From positions 137,071,918 through 137,135,917 of the forward strand of contig OV050030.1 in NCBI GenBank assembly GCA_920105625.2: a DNA stretch of 64,000 nt, read 5' to 3'. The stretch is from Clusia tigrina. Lineage: Eukaryota; Arthropoda; Insecta; Diptera; Clusiidae. The notes beneath the pieces were generated by a model, which was given only the letters and a program-made list of their open reading frames with translations, was not told the DNA's origin and did not search any database. The translations under genes and the position numbers were made by a program. This document shows, piece after piece, positions 22,957 to 33,237 of the stretch. Within the stretch, counting starts at the first letter, position 1; each line of letters begins with the position of its first letter.

Positions 22957-24203
22957 GTCCGAAAATTTATTGAAGATGGTTGGCCGGTTCATTTTGACTC
23001 TGACTTAAAAAATATTAAGCCATATTTCGATCGCAGAAAATCTTTGACCATTTATAATGACCTTGTTTGCCTACAAACCGATTTCGTTCGTGTGGTAATA
23101 CCTGAAGCCTTGGAACAACATACTTTAAACCTCCTTCACGATGGAGATTGGGGAGTTGTAAAGATGAATCAACTTGCAAGACAACATGTTTGGTGGAATA
23201 ACATGGATGATATAGCTCGCACAGCTTCTAAATGTACCACATTCCAGGTTAAAAATCAATCTCCGGCAAAGGAATACCAAAGCTGGATAGATCCTACAGG
23301 ACCATGGCAAGGATTCATATTGATTTTGCTGGGCCTGTTTTCAATACAATGTGGTTTATATGCGTGGACGCTTTTTCTCAGTTCCCGTATGTGTCATCTA
23401 TGTCAAATACGAAAGCAGAGGATACCGTTTCTGCGTTATCTGCAATTTTCTCAATTGAAGGTATTCTTGGGGTAATCGTTAGCGACAACGGACCACAATT
23501 TAGTTCTGAAGTCTTCAAGAAATTTTGCTCAACCCTGGGTATCAAACACCTGACAACAGCTCCTTTCCATCCAGCAACGAACGGATTGGCCGAACGTTTT
23601 GTGAGAACGTTTAAAACGTCGGTGCGTAAAAATATTGATGATAATATGTCAATAAAAAACGCAGTTCACAAATATCTCTCTACATATCGATTTATGCCTA
23701 ATGCAAATGGGAAGTCACCAGCGGAACTAATGCGTGGTAGACCCATAAGAACTGTGTGGACACAGTTATTAGATGCATCGAATGGCACTCAACAAAATTC
23801 ATTCTATTCCAAATTCAATATTAATCAACCTGTATTCATTCGCAATTACGCCAGAGGGAAGAAGTGGATACCAGGTATTGTTAAACGTCAACTAGGGAAA
23901 ATGGTCTAAATCGTGGACACTGACATTGGTTTTTGCAAATGCCACGTGAATCAAATGAAACTAAGGAATGCTTGTGACTTGCCAAATGTTACTCCAAGCA
24001 GCAACGATGTTGATGATCCTTTCTTGTCACCCGCAATTCAACAGCCTACCACAGAACCTCGTAATCAACCTGATGAATTGAACATTCCGACAACACGAGA
24101 TCCTTGTGATGCTTCTGATGTACATACTCCTACTGTAAGTCAACCGGTCCAGATCCGCCGAAGTGCAAGACCTCGAAAGAAGACGTTACGTTATACACCA
24201 TAA
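22957..24203 (+). pseudogene. mag-like integrase, broken
   Basis: The zinc-binding part follows the TAA in the same frame, but two of the four usual HHCC ligands look replaced (HDGDWG where the second His is expected, and KCTTF where the second Cys is expected). The frame shifts near 23300. The core (23304-23909) keeps all three catalytic residues: HIDFAGP, SDNGPQF and NGLAER with 35 residues between the last two. A TAA at 23907-23909 interrupts it. The same frame then gives the C-terminal tail, ending with the basic RRSARPRKKTLRYTP segment at 24203. Confidence 0.87.
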
Positions 24204-24351
24204 TTTGGAAATACTAATTTATTTTTGCTATAAGTTTAAAGTTTATTTGAATTTGAATTTCATTATATTTGATCAAAATTAATATTACTTCACATTTAAC
24301 TTATTGAATTTTTTAAGTTTAATAGATCTCCTCTTACAGAACTTGAATTTT

Positions 24352-24363
24352 AAGGGGGAGAAT
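24352..24363 (+). promoter_or_regulatory. mag-like polypurine tract
   Basis: AAGGGGGAGAAT directly precedes the TG of the 3' LTR. Confidence 0.75.
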
Positions 24364-24514
24364 TGTTATATATCAAAGTAGTTACATTAATTACAACTAC
24401 CATAATTTTGCAACTATGTCATAAATCCTTTTTTTTACACCTCTGTTAGTTCTAAGACAAATTCAAATAAATCAGTCCCAATTAAACCTTCCATGTACGC
24501 GTTTGAACTTAACA
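24364..24514 (+). repeat. mag-like 3' LTR
   Basis: This 151-bp copy of 19917-20068 is followed by GAAAC. Confidence 0.92.
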
Positions 24515-24801
24515 GAAACTAAATGCATTATTTACACATAATATAATTAGTAGAAAATTGAGAAAATCTATAAAGCCCTTCAGCGAATGTATTTCCTTAT
24601 TCATTTAAAATATTTTTTTGTTTTTAATTTAAATTTCCACAGCTTCATAAAATTTCACATCAGGTGATTTACGAAAAAGAAGACGACGCGTCTAACGCAT
24701 GATATGTGGTTTGTAAATATACAAAGTAGCAAACGCGTGAAACGTGTTTGCCCTCGAAAAATGTTTGCATACGCAAACGCGACGGCAAAGTAGTTTCGCC
24801 T

Positions 24802-25490
24802 TTACTGTCTGAGTGAATATAGATGTTACAATTTGTTGAATTGCTTTCAAGTTCTTCTCTTAAGCAAAGCTATATTGCATAGATTTCGGATTGAAACACT
24901 AAGATCTCATGTCCCATGCTGCTAAAAATGCAAATTCTGTGTCTTTTACCAAATATTCCTGTACCTATACTTACAACCATTTGAGAGCCGTCTGTGTACC
25001 ATACATGAGAGACATTTACATGTTCATGCCAATTCTGTTCCCAATTAACCTTATCAGGGAATGTGAGCTTGAATTACGTTGGAAGTTGTGTCTGGTTTGG
25101 CAGAAGTCGCTTAGGGTTAAAGATTTGTGGCTCATTCATATTCATTCTCTAAATAAAGACCGTAAAATATGAGACGACCTTTCTTCATTTTCTAAGATGA
25201 GCTTTGCCGAAAATTGTAAAGCTTCTTTCTTAATAAATAAATGAATCGGGGGCAGATTTAACAAGACCTCAAGGGCGGCAGTCAGAGTAGACTGAATAGC
25301 CTCTATTACGTAGACACATGCTAGTCTTTGTACTCTATTAATCTTAGCCGTAGCTGTAACTTTGTCTAGCTTTTCCACCAAACCGGTGCCGCATAGGCAA
25401 TTACAGGTACAGAGAACATAAGAATGATGCATTGGGATAAGCGAAGGAAGTTCGTTAATATAAATTGAAGATAGTAATATTACGTTGCAG
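24802..25490 (-). pseudogene. I-type LINE: RT end and start of RNase H
   Basis: On the minus strand the region from 25490 carries the end of the RT/thumb with RVQRLACVYVIEAIQSTLTAALEVLLNLPP (quoted in two parts: RVQRLACVYVIEA and TAALEVLLNLPP, near 25255-25345). It is followed by the first RNase H motifs (YTDGSQMV near 24980 and QSEIYAI near 24880) and HSDSK at the insertion site. The frame stays similar to I/LOA-type LINEs, with shifts near 25400 and 25140. It joins 18950-19565 across the inserted DNA transposon. The upstream RT is missing. Confidence 0.78.
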
Positions 25491-25715
25491 GCATGCCGGA
25501 AGACGCAGGAAACTCATCTGATAACAATGCTTTAAATAACACCTGTTGGGTATGTTATAACAAAGGTATCACGCGGCAAGAAAACCACAGTATATTTGTG
25601 ACAGTTGACTTTCCAGGCAATCTTTACTGCTGGGAACTCATAAACATAAAAACGAAATTTTCAATGTTACGATTTGCCATGGAATTGGATATTACAAATT
25701 TATTGCTCGAATTTT
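25491..25715. other. Unassigned spacer
   Basis: It holds part of a 95-codon plus-strand frame (25493-25780) starting near GCATGCCGG, with no recognisable motif; the frame overlaps LINE sequence on the other strand and is probably fortuitous. Confidence 0.4.
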
Positions 25716-26028
25716 TCAGCATAAAATATATAACTTTTTCCATATGTCGGGAAAATGATAACATAGAAGAGAAGTACTAAATAACGGAGCAATCCGAGAT
25801 ACTAGCTCAAGACACAAATGCTTGAGCACAATTTCCTCATTAATAATGGGTTCATTTACTATGGCCGATTGATTGTATGGGTAGCTTGACTTAAAATAAT
25901 CAGCGAAAAGATTACAGAGGCCCAAACCGTCACTGGAGACTTGGTCATTATAATAAGAAGACGGGAGCGAACTAGCCTTACTTTTAGAATTTATAAACTT
26001 CCAAAATTATTTCCATGAATTGAAGGTG
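25716..26028 (-). pseudogene. jockey/CR1-like LINE fragment, start of RT
   Basis: On the minus strand the sequence reads through a typical pre-RT segment (KFINSKSKASSLPSSYYN near 25950-26010) into LCNLFADYFKSSY (near 25880-25920), and later FPDIWKK (near 25735), the beginning of RT. These motifs are characteristic of jockey/CR1-type ORF2. The right end is cut where the tandem array begins, at about 26029. Confidence 0.6.
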
Positions 26029-26220
26029 AGTTGGCTCGACCAACGGACACCAATTAGCAGGTGCGGAACTGGAACACCAGAAAGGTCAGTTCACAGACTG
26101 AGATTACTGTTGGGAAATAGTATATAAGAACTAGTATTTTAAGAATAAAGCTTCTTGTTGTTCTAAAACCGAAAGTGGTGAAGTGTTTCATTTCAGAGAG
26201 TATCTTGAAGTTCTCAGTCA
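26029..26220 (+). repeat. 5'-truncated LTR of unit A
   Basis: Homology to full LTRs starts inside the U3 inverted repeat at about 26029. It includes the TATATAAG box (near 26108) and AATAAA (near 26143) and runs to the presumed U5 end CTCAGTCA. The upstream half is replaced by LINE sequence, which marks the left edge of the array. Confidence 0.8.
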
Positions 26221-26500
26221 CGCGCCCAGCGAACCGAGAAAGGACGTCTCCCGCCAAGCAACGAAGGACACCACCAAATTGCATATAACCTAGGATGTCG
26301 GTGGTTTAAGTTTGTAGAGAATTGATTTGGCGGTATAATTTGTTTTGCCTTTGTGTTAATTTCTTGACTTTGATTTGTGAATACTTTATTTGTGCGCGCT
26401 TTTGTTTTAGTAAATCGTACATAGATCATCCTCTGTAATTTACAATGTGGCTCCCAGCCCAATTGTTGCTTTTTTAATGTTTGTATCATTCTAAGGTTTA
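26221..26500. other. Unit A leader-like segment
   Basis: 280 bases following the LTR, conserved in all units, with a minus-strand open frame but no recognisable motif. The first bases after the LTR (CGCGCCCAGCGAACC) are in primer-binding-site position; the tRNA is not identified. Confidence 0.4.
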
Positions 26501-27064
26501 TTGCATGCAATTAAATTATCTAAATCTCACTTATTACACATACAGCTGGATAAGTGCAATATCTCTTCATATGTCGAAATTCATTGTAATTGCTGCATTG
26601 GGGTGGACCAATACGTTTCTTAAGTTCTTGTAAAGTGACATACCATGCAAGCGATCAATGGTACGTGTAAGGACACTTTGATGACACCTTTACCTCTTCC
26701 ATTTCTAATTTCGTTATGAATCCCGAATGCATTCCGTTATGAATGTCCAGGTACCCACATAATTTTGGTAGTGTTACAGAAGAATCTTGCAAAGTTTTGT
26801 ATGAGGGGTGTCGTTTGAGTGATTGCGAACGGCTTCAATTATTTATTTACTGTCACTGCATATAATATAATTCTTTCTACCTTGGGAAATAAAGATAATT
26901 GATTCAAGTAGAGCTAGTACTACAAATATAAATACCGAGCAGTACCAGTGAAAGGCATAGACAGCGATAGTAACACCGATACCTTTTGTACCTGCAAACG
27001 AAGTTTTGGTGTCCGATTTTAATCCATCAATATAAATAAACTCCCATGAATTATTAAATGTCAC
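26500..27064 (-). pseudogene. LINE RNase H fragment, unit A
   Basis: The minus strand shows a LINE RNase H domain. YIDGLKSDTKTSFAG (catalytic Asp kept) lies near 27000, ICSDSK near 26850, and a VGTWTF segment corresponds to the usual WVPGH region near 26755. Stops and shifts follow from 26840 on. It is head-to-head with the plus-strand LINE fragment beginning near 27130. The same piece recurs in every unit. Confidence 0.68.
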
Positions 27065-27129
27065 ACTAAGGCTTTATAATGTAACTGTAACTGTATTAAC
27101 TGATGGAGTGTTTGGAATGCCTTATTAGA

Positions 27130-28359
27130 AATTTTTTGTTTTTGCCTGCACCAAGGGCAAGTCGGCGGAATCTGCGCTTCACGTGCTCATTTCGTAAGTA
27201 GATAAATCACTTGCCTTCAAGGAATAACCTCTTGGCGCTTTCTCGACATTGAAGGCACATTTAACAATCTGTTCCCCAATGCCATAGTCACAACTCTATT
27301 AGATCTGAATCTAGACGTTGGTCGTGTCAAATTGATTGAGCATCTCCTCCGTATTGGCAATGCTGTCAGAGCTATCTGAAAAGCGAATCTATGCACTAGA
27401 TACCATGACTAACTGGAGCACCGAATTTGGGCTCAGCCTAAACCCAGCAAAGCCTGAAGTCATGCCGTTCACTAGAAGGTACAAAATACCTTCCTCCATT
27501 TTGCCCAAGATTAACGGCACTTCGCTTAGATTAAGCACTAAAGTCAAATATATGGGTCTGATAATCGATCTGAAGCTCAGCTGAAATATCAATCTAGCTA
27601 CAAGGCTCCGTAAAGCATCGTGTGCGCTGTATTGCTGTAAGAGGGCAGGGTGCATTAGATGGGGTCTACAACCACGAATCATGCTCTGGCTCTATACGGC
27701 CGTTGTTGAACCAAATATCCTATATGGAGCTGTTTTCTGGTGGCCGGGTACTGTCAAGGCTTGTAACCTGAACTCACTTGACAAAATCAGAAGGAGTGCA
27801 GCTCTGTTCATCACTGGAGCTCTACGCTCCACATCTATGAGTGTGGCTTCTAAGCTTCTGGTAAAACAATAGACCGAACTGGCAGCTATCAGCGTCAATG
27901 GGGGCAGAGCCGAGAGGGGGATATTCTCCAACAAGTTGGGCCTTGGCATCTCGCGTAGACTCCCTGACCATTGCAATGATTGTGTGATGGGGAAGCATGC
28001 GGCTAGACAGGGTTTGCCCTTTAATGACTTCTACCGTGTGTGTGCGGTTCTGAGAAGAGCAGTGATACACCTTATGTGTCATTGTCCATCCTTAACCAGA
28101 CGAAGAATGTAAATCTTCGGAGCTCCTTTCTTAATCAGCCTGACAGAGCTCGCAACCTGAAAAATTCGGAATGAAGCCAAATGTATCTAATTGTCAGGTT
28201 GGTTCCACATTTCGTAATCGGAGGAGTCGTGCTGCCTGAACGGTAACTATATTCGGCTTAGGTGGTCACTACGTGTGCAGCTTCCATCCATGGTATCACA
28301 ATGGACCATAGTTTCTGCCTGAGTGTGCTTTTTGCTGCCACTCCAACCTAACCTAACCT
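27130..28359 (+). pseudogene. I-type LINE: RT to 3' end, unit A
   Basis: It begins within RT: KGKSAESALHVLIS near 27155, then a broken FLDIEG block near 27245. The YADD active-site block is absent, removed by an internal deletion near 27350. RT resumes at 27336-27584 (TNWSTEFGLSLNPAKPEV, FTRRYKIPSSILP) and continues after a TGA with LYTAVVEPNILYGAVFWWP (27681-27872), followed by a TAG and the C-terminal region with Cys/His residues (HCNDCV, HLMCHCPS). The 3' end is three CCTAA-like pentamers. It carries several stops and is not functional. Confidence 0.78.
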
Positions 28360-29110
28360 TCAAGCAAGATAGAATTAATTGGTGATGTCGGAAAGACGCA
28401 TATACTCCTTCTAGTTGATGTAATGTGTGTTTGGCGCAGTGCCCGTAAATGCAAAATCGGAAGTATCAACAAAGCTTGGGTAATATTTACAATACAATAC
28501 AAATACTTAAATAATATTTAGATGATAGAAATTTAATTATTATATGTCTCGAGAAAAAGTTTAATCTAAGGAATTTATAGTATTCTTTGGACGTCAGCCT
28601 CTTAACAAATAGTAGAACATTTGTTTGCCGATATATTAGCACATGACGCTTCAGACCAATAGCGTATTTTATTTAAAGTTTTTAAAAAGGTATGTTTACT
28701 TTTTTTAAGATTTGTAGTTTTATAGAAGATTCAAACATAGTCAGCATAGCTCAAGTGTTCAATGAGTCCACTATAGGCGATTATGGAACTAACTTCATTG
28801 AACGCTATCGTGAAGAGGTATTAGTATAGTATACCATTATGGCGATTATGCATTTGCAATTTACTTTATTGTCGCTAACAAAAAATTTGTGATTATTTAG
28901 GAACGATTTCCCGATATTGTATACATTTTTTAAAAATTCATATTTTTAGGATAAATGATTGCATACTTTTAGGATCCCATTTGAAGTTTGAGAATGAGAG
29001 GTAGTTAAATTTTAATCGTAACAGTGTGTACATCGTGCTTCACAGTATTAAGAAGTAATGTGATTAAATGAATTATTAAATTAGGGGCAAATTGTTATAA
29101 AGTCTAATAT
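28360..29110. other. Unit A AT-rich spacer
   Basis: 750 bases between the LINE 3' end and the Harbinger-type segment, conserved in all units. No gene seen. Confidence 0.5.
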
Positions 29111-29600
29111 TAACGGCCCTATTCTGGCGAGACTTACAAGCTCACCTGATTCCGTAATAGTGAATATTTGACAAATAGTAACTATTCGGTATTCTGACAG
29201 AGAATTCAAAGATCTTTTATTTACTATTTAGTAAATGGCGCGAAAGGTATTGACAGTGAGTATATTACAATTTTTTGTGGTAAAATGGAAAAAGAAGCAG
29301 TGTTTTTATTAATGGAAGAGGAAAACGAGAGAAAAAATTAAAAAGGCGTCGAAGATTAAAACATATGCGAGACTGTAGTGATCCATTTTCACTCAGTGAA
29401 GTATTTTCAACACAATTACCGCCTCAGCCGATCGCAGTGTCGCAGGCTAATCGAGCAGTTACGCAAAAAACATTTGCATTTCGCAGTACGGTTCTAGACG
29501 CATCATATTTGTTTGAACAGAATTCTTGCCTGCCAGCAGTTTGGGATTGTGGCTCAAAAATGCACAGCAACGTAGCTGCTATTGAGTTGCTCGCTCAAAT
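29111..29600 (+). mobile_element. PIF/Harbinger-type transposon, 5' part, unit A
   Basis: It starts with TAA-CGGCCCTATTCTGG, which fits a TWA target followed by a terminal repeat. At 29285 a reading frame begins MEKEAVFLLMEEENERKN and ends in TAA. One base over, the frame continues KRRRRLKHMRDCSDPFSLSE. This acidic start followed by an Arg-rich stretch and the (R)D-(S)-(D/N)PF motif matches the N-terminus of insect Harbinger transposases. Only about 90 codons remain; the DDE catalytic domain is absent. No right terminal repeat was found. Confidence 0.55.
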
Positions 29601-29667
29601 TTTATTTTTTTTTATATTATATATATATAAATCTTAGATTTTTATAATATATATATATATATATATA

Positions 29668-29728
<61 letters not shown>

Positions 29729-29800
29729 ATTTAATTTTTTTTTATATTAAATATACATAAATCTTAGATTTTTATAATATATATAATTTCCTCGTGATAT
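29600..29800. repeat. (TA)n tract, unit A
   Basis: Alternating TA runs of about 30 and 75 bases, flanked by two copies of an ATAAATCTTAGATTTTTATAAT motif (29628-29650 and 29757-29780), which form an imperfect direct repeat. Confidence 0.9.
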
Positions 29801-29817
29801 ATTTGAATTTTTGTTTC

Positions 29818-29970
29818 ATGAATTTTACCTTTAACGAGCGGGGTCAACAGGAAATTTTTGGAGCCTACGAAATTTTTAATGAGGAAATCAGCTTCTCTGT
29901 ATGTCCAAAGTCCCAGGAAAAACTATTGCCGTACGAATTGTTTGGTATACCAGAACAAACGGTCTCATAA
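29818..29970 (+). CDS. 50-codon ORF conserved in all units, unit A copy
   Basis: The frame starts MNFTFNERGQQEIFGAYE and ends GIPEQTVS before TAA. It is acidic and contains a single Cys. The same frame is open with a few substitutions in all five units (37344, 45245, 53775, 62202), whereas the neighbouring integrase frames are broken in each. I do not recognise the family. It may be a remnant of the replaced Gypsy pol or gag region, or of the Harbinger-type element. Short length and high copy similarity mean chance preservation is possible. Confidence 0.3.
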   Translation: MNFTFNERGQQEIFGAYEIFNEEISFSVCPKSQEKLLPYELFGIPEQTVS

Positions 29971-30087
29971 GGCCTCAACAATTTGGCTTCCAAAAGATTT
30001 AGGAGTTACTAAGTAGGAGCTCTTCTTTATTTCGAACATTTCGCCTCCACACCTCTGGCATCTCGAAATCGTTTTTCTGTATTAAGT

Positions 30088-31369
30088 GTGGATTTCGAAA
30101 GGGCTTTGGTAGAAGAGGAACCCTTCATCGCATTCGCAAGCAGAGCGCTTAGTGAGACGGAGAAGAGATACTCCACAATAGAAAAGGAATTTCTTGCCAT
30201 AGTATGGGCTACAAAGAATTTTAGAGCATATCTGTTAGGTCGCCCATTTAAGATATACACTGATCACCAGCCGTTGAGAGGTATAGCCAATTTGAAAGAC
30301 CAAACGTCTAGGCTAGCCAGGTTCAGACACAAATTGTCTGAGTATGATTTTGAAATCATATACAAACCTGGGAAAAAGAATTTAAATGCGGATGCGCTTA
30401 GCAGAGTACCGCAGGCACAGAAGGTATCAGTAGTGCAAACTAGGGCCAAAGCAAGGTCAGAGAAGAAGGCCGAGAGAATGCAAGAAGATAAAATTGATGC
30501 TACAAGAGATGTTAGCAATCCAGGTTTCGATGCCAATGAACAAACAGCCAGTAATGTGGAATGGCTGGAGGATAAAAAAGATATCCAGGCTGTGTTAAAG
30601 GGTTTTCATGATTCACTTCTAGGTGGGCACCAGGGATTCTGGAAAACCCATGACAGAATTAGGCGAGTGTACGGATGGAAAGGTATCCTCCGAGACATAA
30701 AAAAAGTATATAAAGAGTTGTCCAAAATGTCAGGCCAACAAGAGTTCAAGGCTAACATAGATGGCAATGGTGCTAAATGACACACCAAAACAGCCATTAG
30801 ATAAAGTTCATATGGATATTGTAGGTATTTAACCTGTGACAGTTTCGGGAAATAAATACATCTTGACGTTCCAAGACGATTTCTCAAAGTATATGGCGTG
30901 CGTGGCTATACCCGATGCTAAAGCAAGTACGGTGGCAAAGGCATTTTTTGACGAAATTATAGCACAGTACAACATACCTAAGGTCTTGATAACCGACAAT
31001 GGCTCAAATTTTGTATCGAAACTATTCTCAGAAACGTGTAAAATGCTGGGAATCAAGAAATTGCATATAACACAATATCATCCCCAGGCTAATGGCTCAT
31101 TGGAACGTAGTCATCGACCTCTGGCCGAGTACCTGCGCAGTTTTGCTAAGGAAGACGGCTCGAATTGGGATCAATGGTTGACTACTGCAATGCATGTACA
31201 TAATCATACTGTGCATGTATCAACGAAGCAAACTCCGTTTAGGACGCTCTACGGGTTTGATTACAATATGCCAGCAAATTTGAAGCGCAAATGTGCGCCA
31301 GTGTACAATGCTGATGACCCCAATAAAGTGCAAAAATATCAGTTACAGCGAGCGCAGTTAATGAAATGA
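30088..31369 (+). pseudogene. 412/mdg1-like RNase H and integrase remnant, unit A
   Basis: RNase H starts abruptly after a TAA: the first catalytic motif (TDAS) and all of RT are missing, but [19 protein letters not shown] and YTDHQPLRG are present, followed by [10 protein letters not shown]. The integrase zinc region begins [20 protein letters not shown] frameshift near 30700, in an A-run, loses the two Cys. The core frame has a TAA at 30829-30831 near the first Asp (HMDI), then FQDDFSKYMA, TDNGSNF and NGSLERSH with 35 residues between Asp and Glu. The C-terminal GPY/F part is deleted at about 31356. Unit A keeps the frame at the HMDI-VG position that B-E have lost. Confidence 0.87.
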
Positions 31370-33237
31370 AATACGATGCGTAAGCAGTAGCGCCGGCACC
31401 GTTGGTGAAGTAAGTATATATGTATGTAGCTGTATAATGTACAGAATGAATGTACGAAGGTATATTTAAGCAAGTAAGTAATTTTGTTAATAGGCATGGG
31501 TATGGCCATATAAGTAAGTATGTAGCGACATATGATTAGGAATTGGGAATTTGCAGATACTGCAGCAGGCTATATAAAAATATACATAGGTTTTTACTGT
31601 TTATTGATTAGGAAATTAGCGTATGGAAAATTGAAGAAATGTATATGTTGAGATATAAAAAAAAATGTATAGGTTAATTGGGAAAATAACGTTAGCGCCT
31701 CGAATGTATGTATGTAGCCATATACGACCTAATTACAGGGTGTAGGAAAATACAATCGTTAATGGGTATATACATACCAGGTTATAATTAAATTTAAAGC
31801 CAATAAAATGAGTGAATGCGATGAAAAATATAGTCATGCAATGGACAAAGTTTTCACATTAAGTAAGATAAGCAACTAGTTTTGCCAAGAATTGATATAA
31901 AAAAAAAAATTTATTTTTTTTTTGGCGGCATATAATTTAATATAGAAAATGATTGTTATGTTTAAAAAAATGTATAATAGTTAATTAATAGTATATGTAA
32001 AGAAAATAGTTTTTGTTACTTATTTATAGTTTGTTTGTTAAGATGTAGTAGATAAGCGATATATAGATTTAAATACAATTTACTGTTTACGTTAGGAAAA
32101 ATATTAAAAATTGAATGAATGTAATAGCTATTGTTTTTAGATATTCAGGCGTTGGTGAACAAACAAGGACATCTTGAGGGTTCAATATGGTGCAGCATGA
32201 GCCTGGAAGGGACTTCCTGCAGCGTCGAAGACGGAGTAAGATGTTAACTAACATCCAGGAGACCGGCAGGTGAAATGCACGAGCAACGAACAAAAATCTG
32301 ACTGAAAAAGAAGAAGTGAGAATACATGGAAGAAGGGTAATCAGTAAGCCACAAAGGAATAAAGACGAGATTGGCAACGATGATGTCCAGAGATAATTTT
32401 TGGTTGGAAGAAAATAAATCTGATAATTAGTCAGAATTCATTTTTATATGAAAGAGTGGAAGAGCTTCCAACTTCCCATGTGCGAGATGACTACGATTTA
32501 AGCTTATGAAAAAATGGAGATGGTATCGGCTGAATACAATAGTCTCTATCTAACAAGTAAAAGTCTAATAATACTTGAGGTTTATTGCATAACTGACGAA
32601 ATGGCATGAAACACACTAACACGTACGTTGCCCGTATAAAAAATCCAACGTGTCTGCCATTATTACATATTGTATTTTAGTCTAGAAAGAGGAAGAGGTA
32701 ATTTTAGCCACAACCCGAGGTTACTCCATAATTTTAGCGAGAAACGGCTATAGTAACAATAACAGCCACACCTACCATCGTTCAATTAGCTTCACAGGAT
32801 AATCTCCTGACGCAAAAAATCGTTTTAACCACGGAAAGATCAAGCACAACATAGTTAAGCTTTGTCGGCTAACTTCATAACGATTTCCCCAACTAAGTAA
32901 ATATACACTACACTGTCAGTTACTAAGCGAATATTGATTTTGACTTCGTCAGAAGCGCATCTAGTCGCACAACCTTGCATCATCTTGGCACGTACCGGGC
33001 TAGAAAGAAGGGAGGGGTATGCGGAGTTCATCGAGGGACTTCACTCCGACAACGACAGCCGTCAACCGGATCAGCAGGTAGCAGAGGTCGCAATATAACA
33101 TAAGATTTTAGGTATAAAATATCGTAGTATATTATAGGATATTAAGTATAGAGTTATATTGTATTATCACTAGTTGTTTGAAATTGTTTATACGCCAATG
33201 AGAAAAGAGTCGAAGAAGGACCAAATATAAAAAGGGG
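31370..33237. other. Unit A 3' region
   Basis: About 1.9 kb with no clear gene. It includes an A/T homopolymer pair (31900-31922) and a roughly 66-codon stretch without stops on the plus strand (about 32903-33100, with LARTGLERREGYAEF) just before the A-rich tract, which is conserved in other units. Confidence 0.45.

Larger units (their letters stand above)
19917..24514 (+). mobile_element. mag-like Ty3/Gypsy retrotransposon
   Basis: It has LTRs of 152 and 151 bp (19917-20068 and 24364-24514) that are almost identical, and a perfect GAAAC duplication at 19912-19916 and 24515-24519. The internal region (about 4.3 kb) contains gag, protease, RT, RNase H and integrase in Gypsy order. The RNase H and linker motifs (SQIEKEGLAIIFGVKRFHQY, HGNADALSRLP) point to the mag lineage. 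It landed inside the DNA transposon listed above. Several stops and shifts make it non-autonomous. Confidence 0.9.
19566..24801. mobile_element. Non-autonomous TTA-inserting DNA transposon (PIF/Harbinger-like), split by a Gypsy element
   Basis: The left end AGGCAAAACTAC and the inverted right end AGGCGAAACTAC form imperfect terminal repeats, and related inner blocks (ACGTGTTTCACGCG / ACACGTTTCACGCG) mirror each other. The 3-bp TTA duplication is the PIF/Harbinger hallmark. Without the Gypsy insertion (19917-24514 and one GAAAC) the element is about 633 bp and encodes no transposase. It is unusually rich in ACGCGTTTG-like motifs. The superfamily assignment rests on the target duplication only. 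Confidence 0.7.

Noticed and set aside
28340..28360. Telomere-like CCTAA repeats
   Set aside because: Only three pentamers, at the same place in each unit, exactly at the end of a LINE fragment. Not a telomere.
29600..29800. TA tracts as replication or centromere signals
   Set aside because: Simple microsatellite runs of different length in each unit and also inside one copia LTR; slippage explains them.
30264..30536. Minus-strand ORFs over RNase H, in all units
   Set aside because: Shadow of the plus-strand RNase H/integrase frame.
32087..32377. 96-codon hydrophobic minus-strand ORF, repeated in other units
   Set aside because: Leu/Ser/Phe-rich antisense translation of an A/G-rich plus strand; no start context or domain; conserved only because the units are recent copies.
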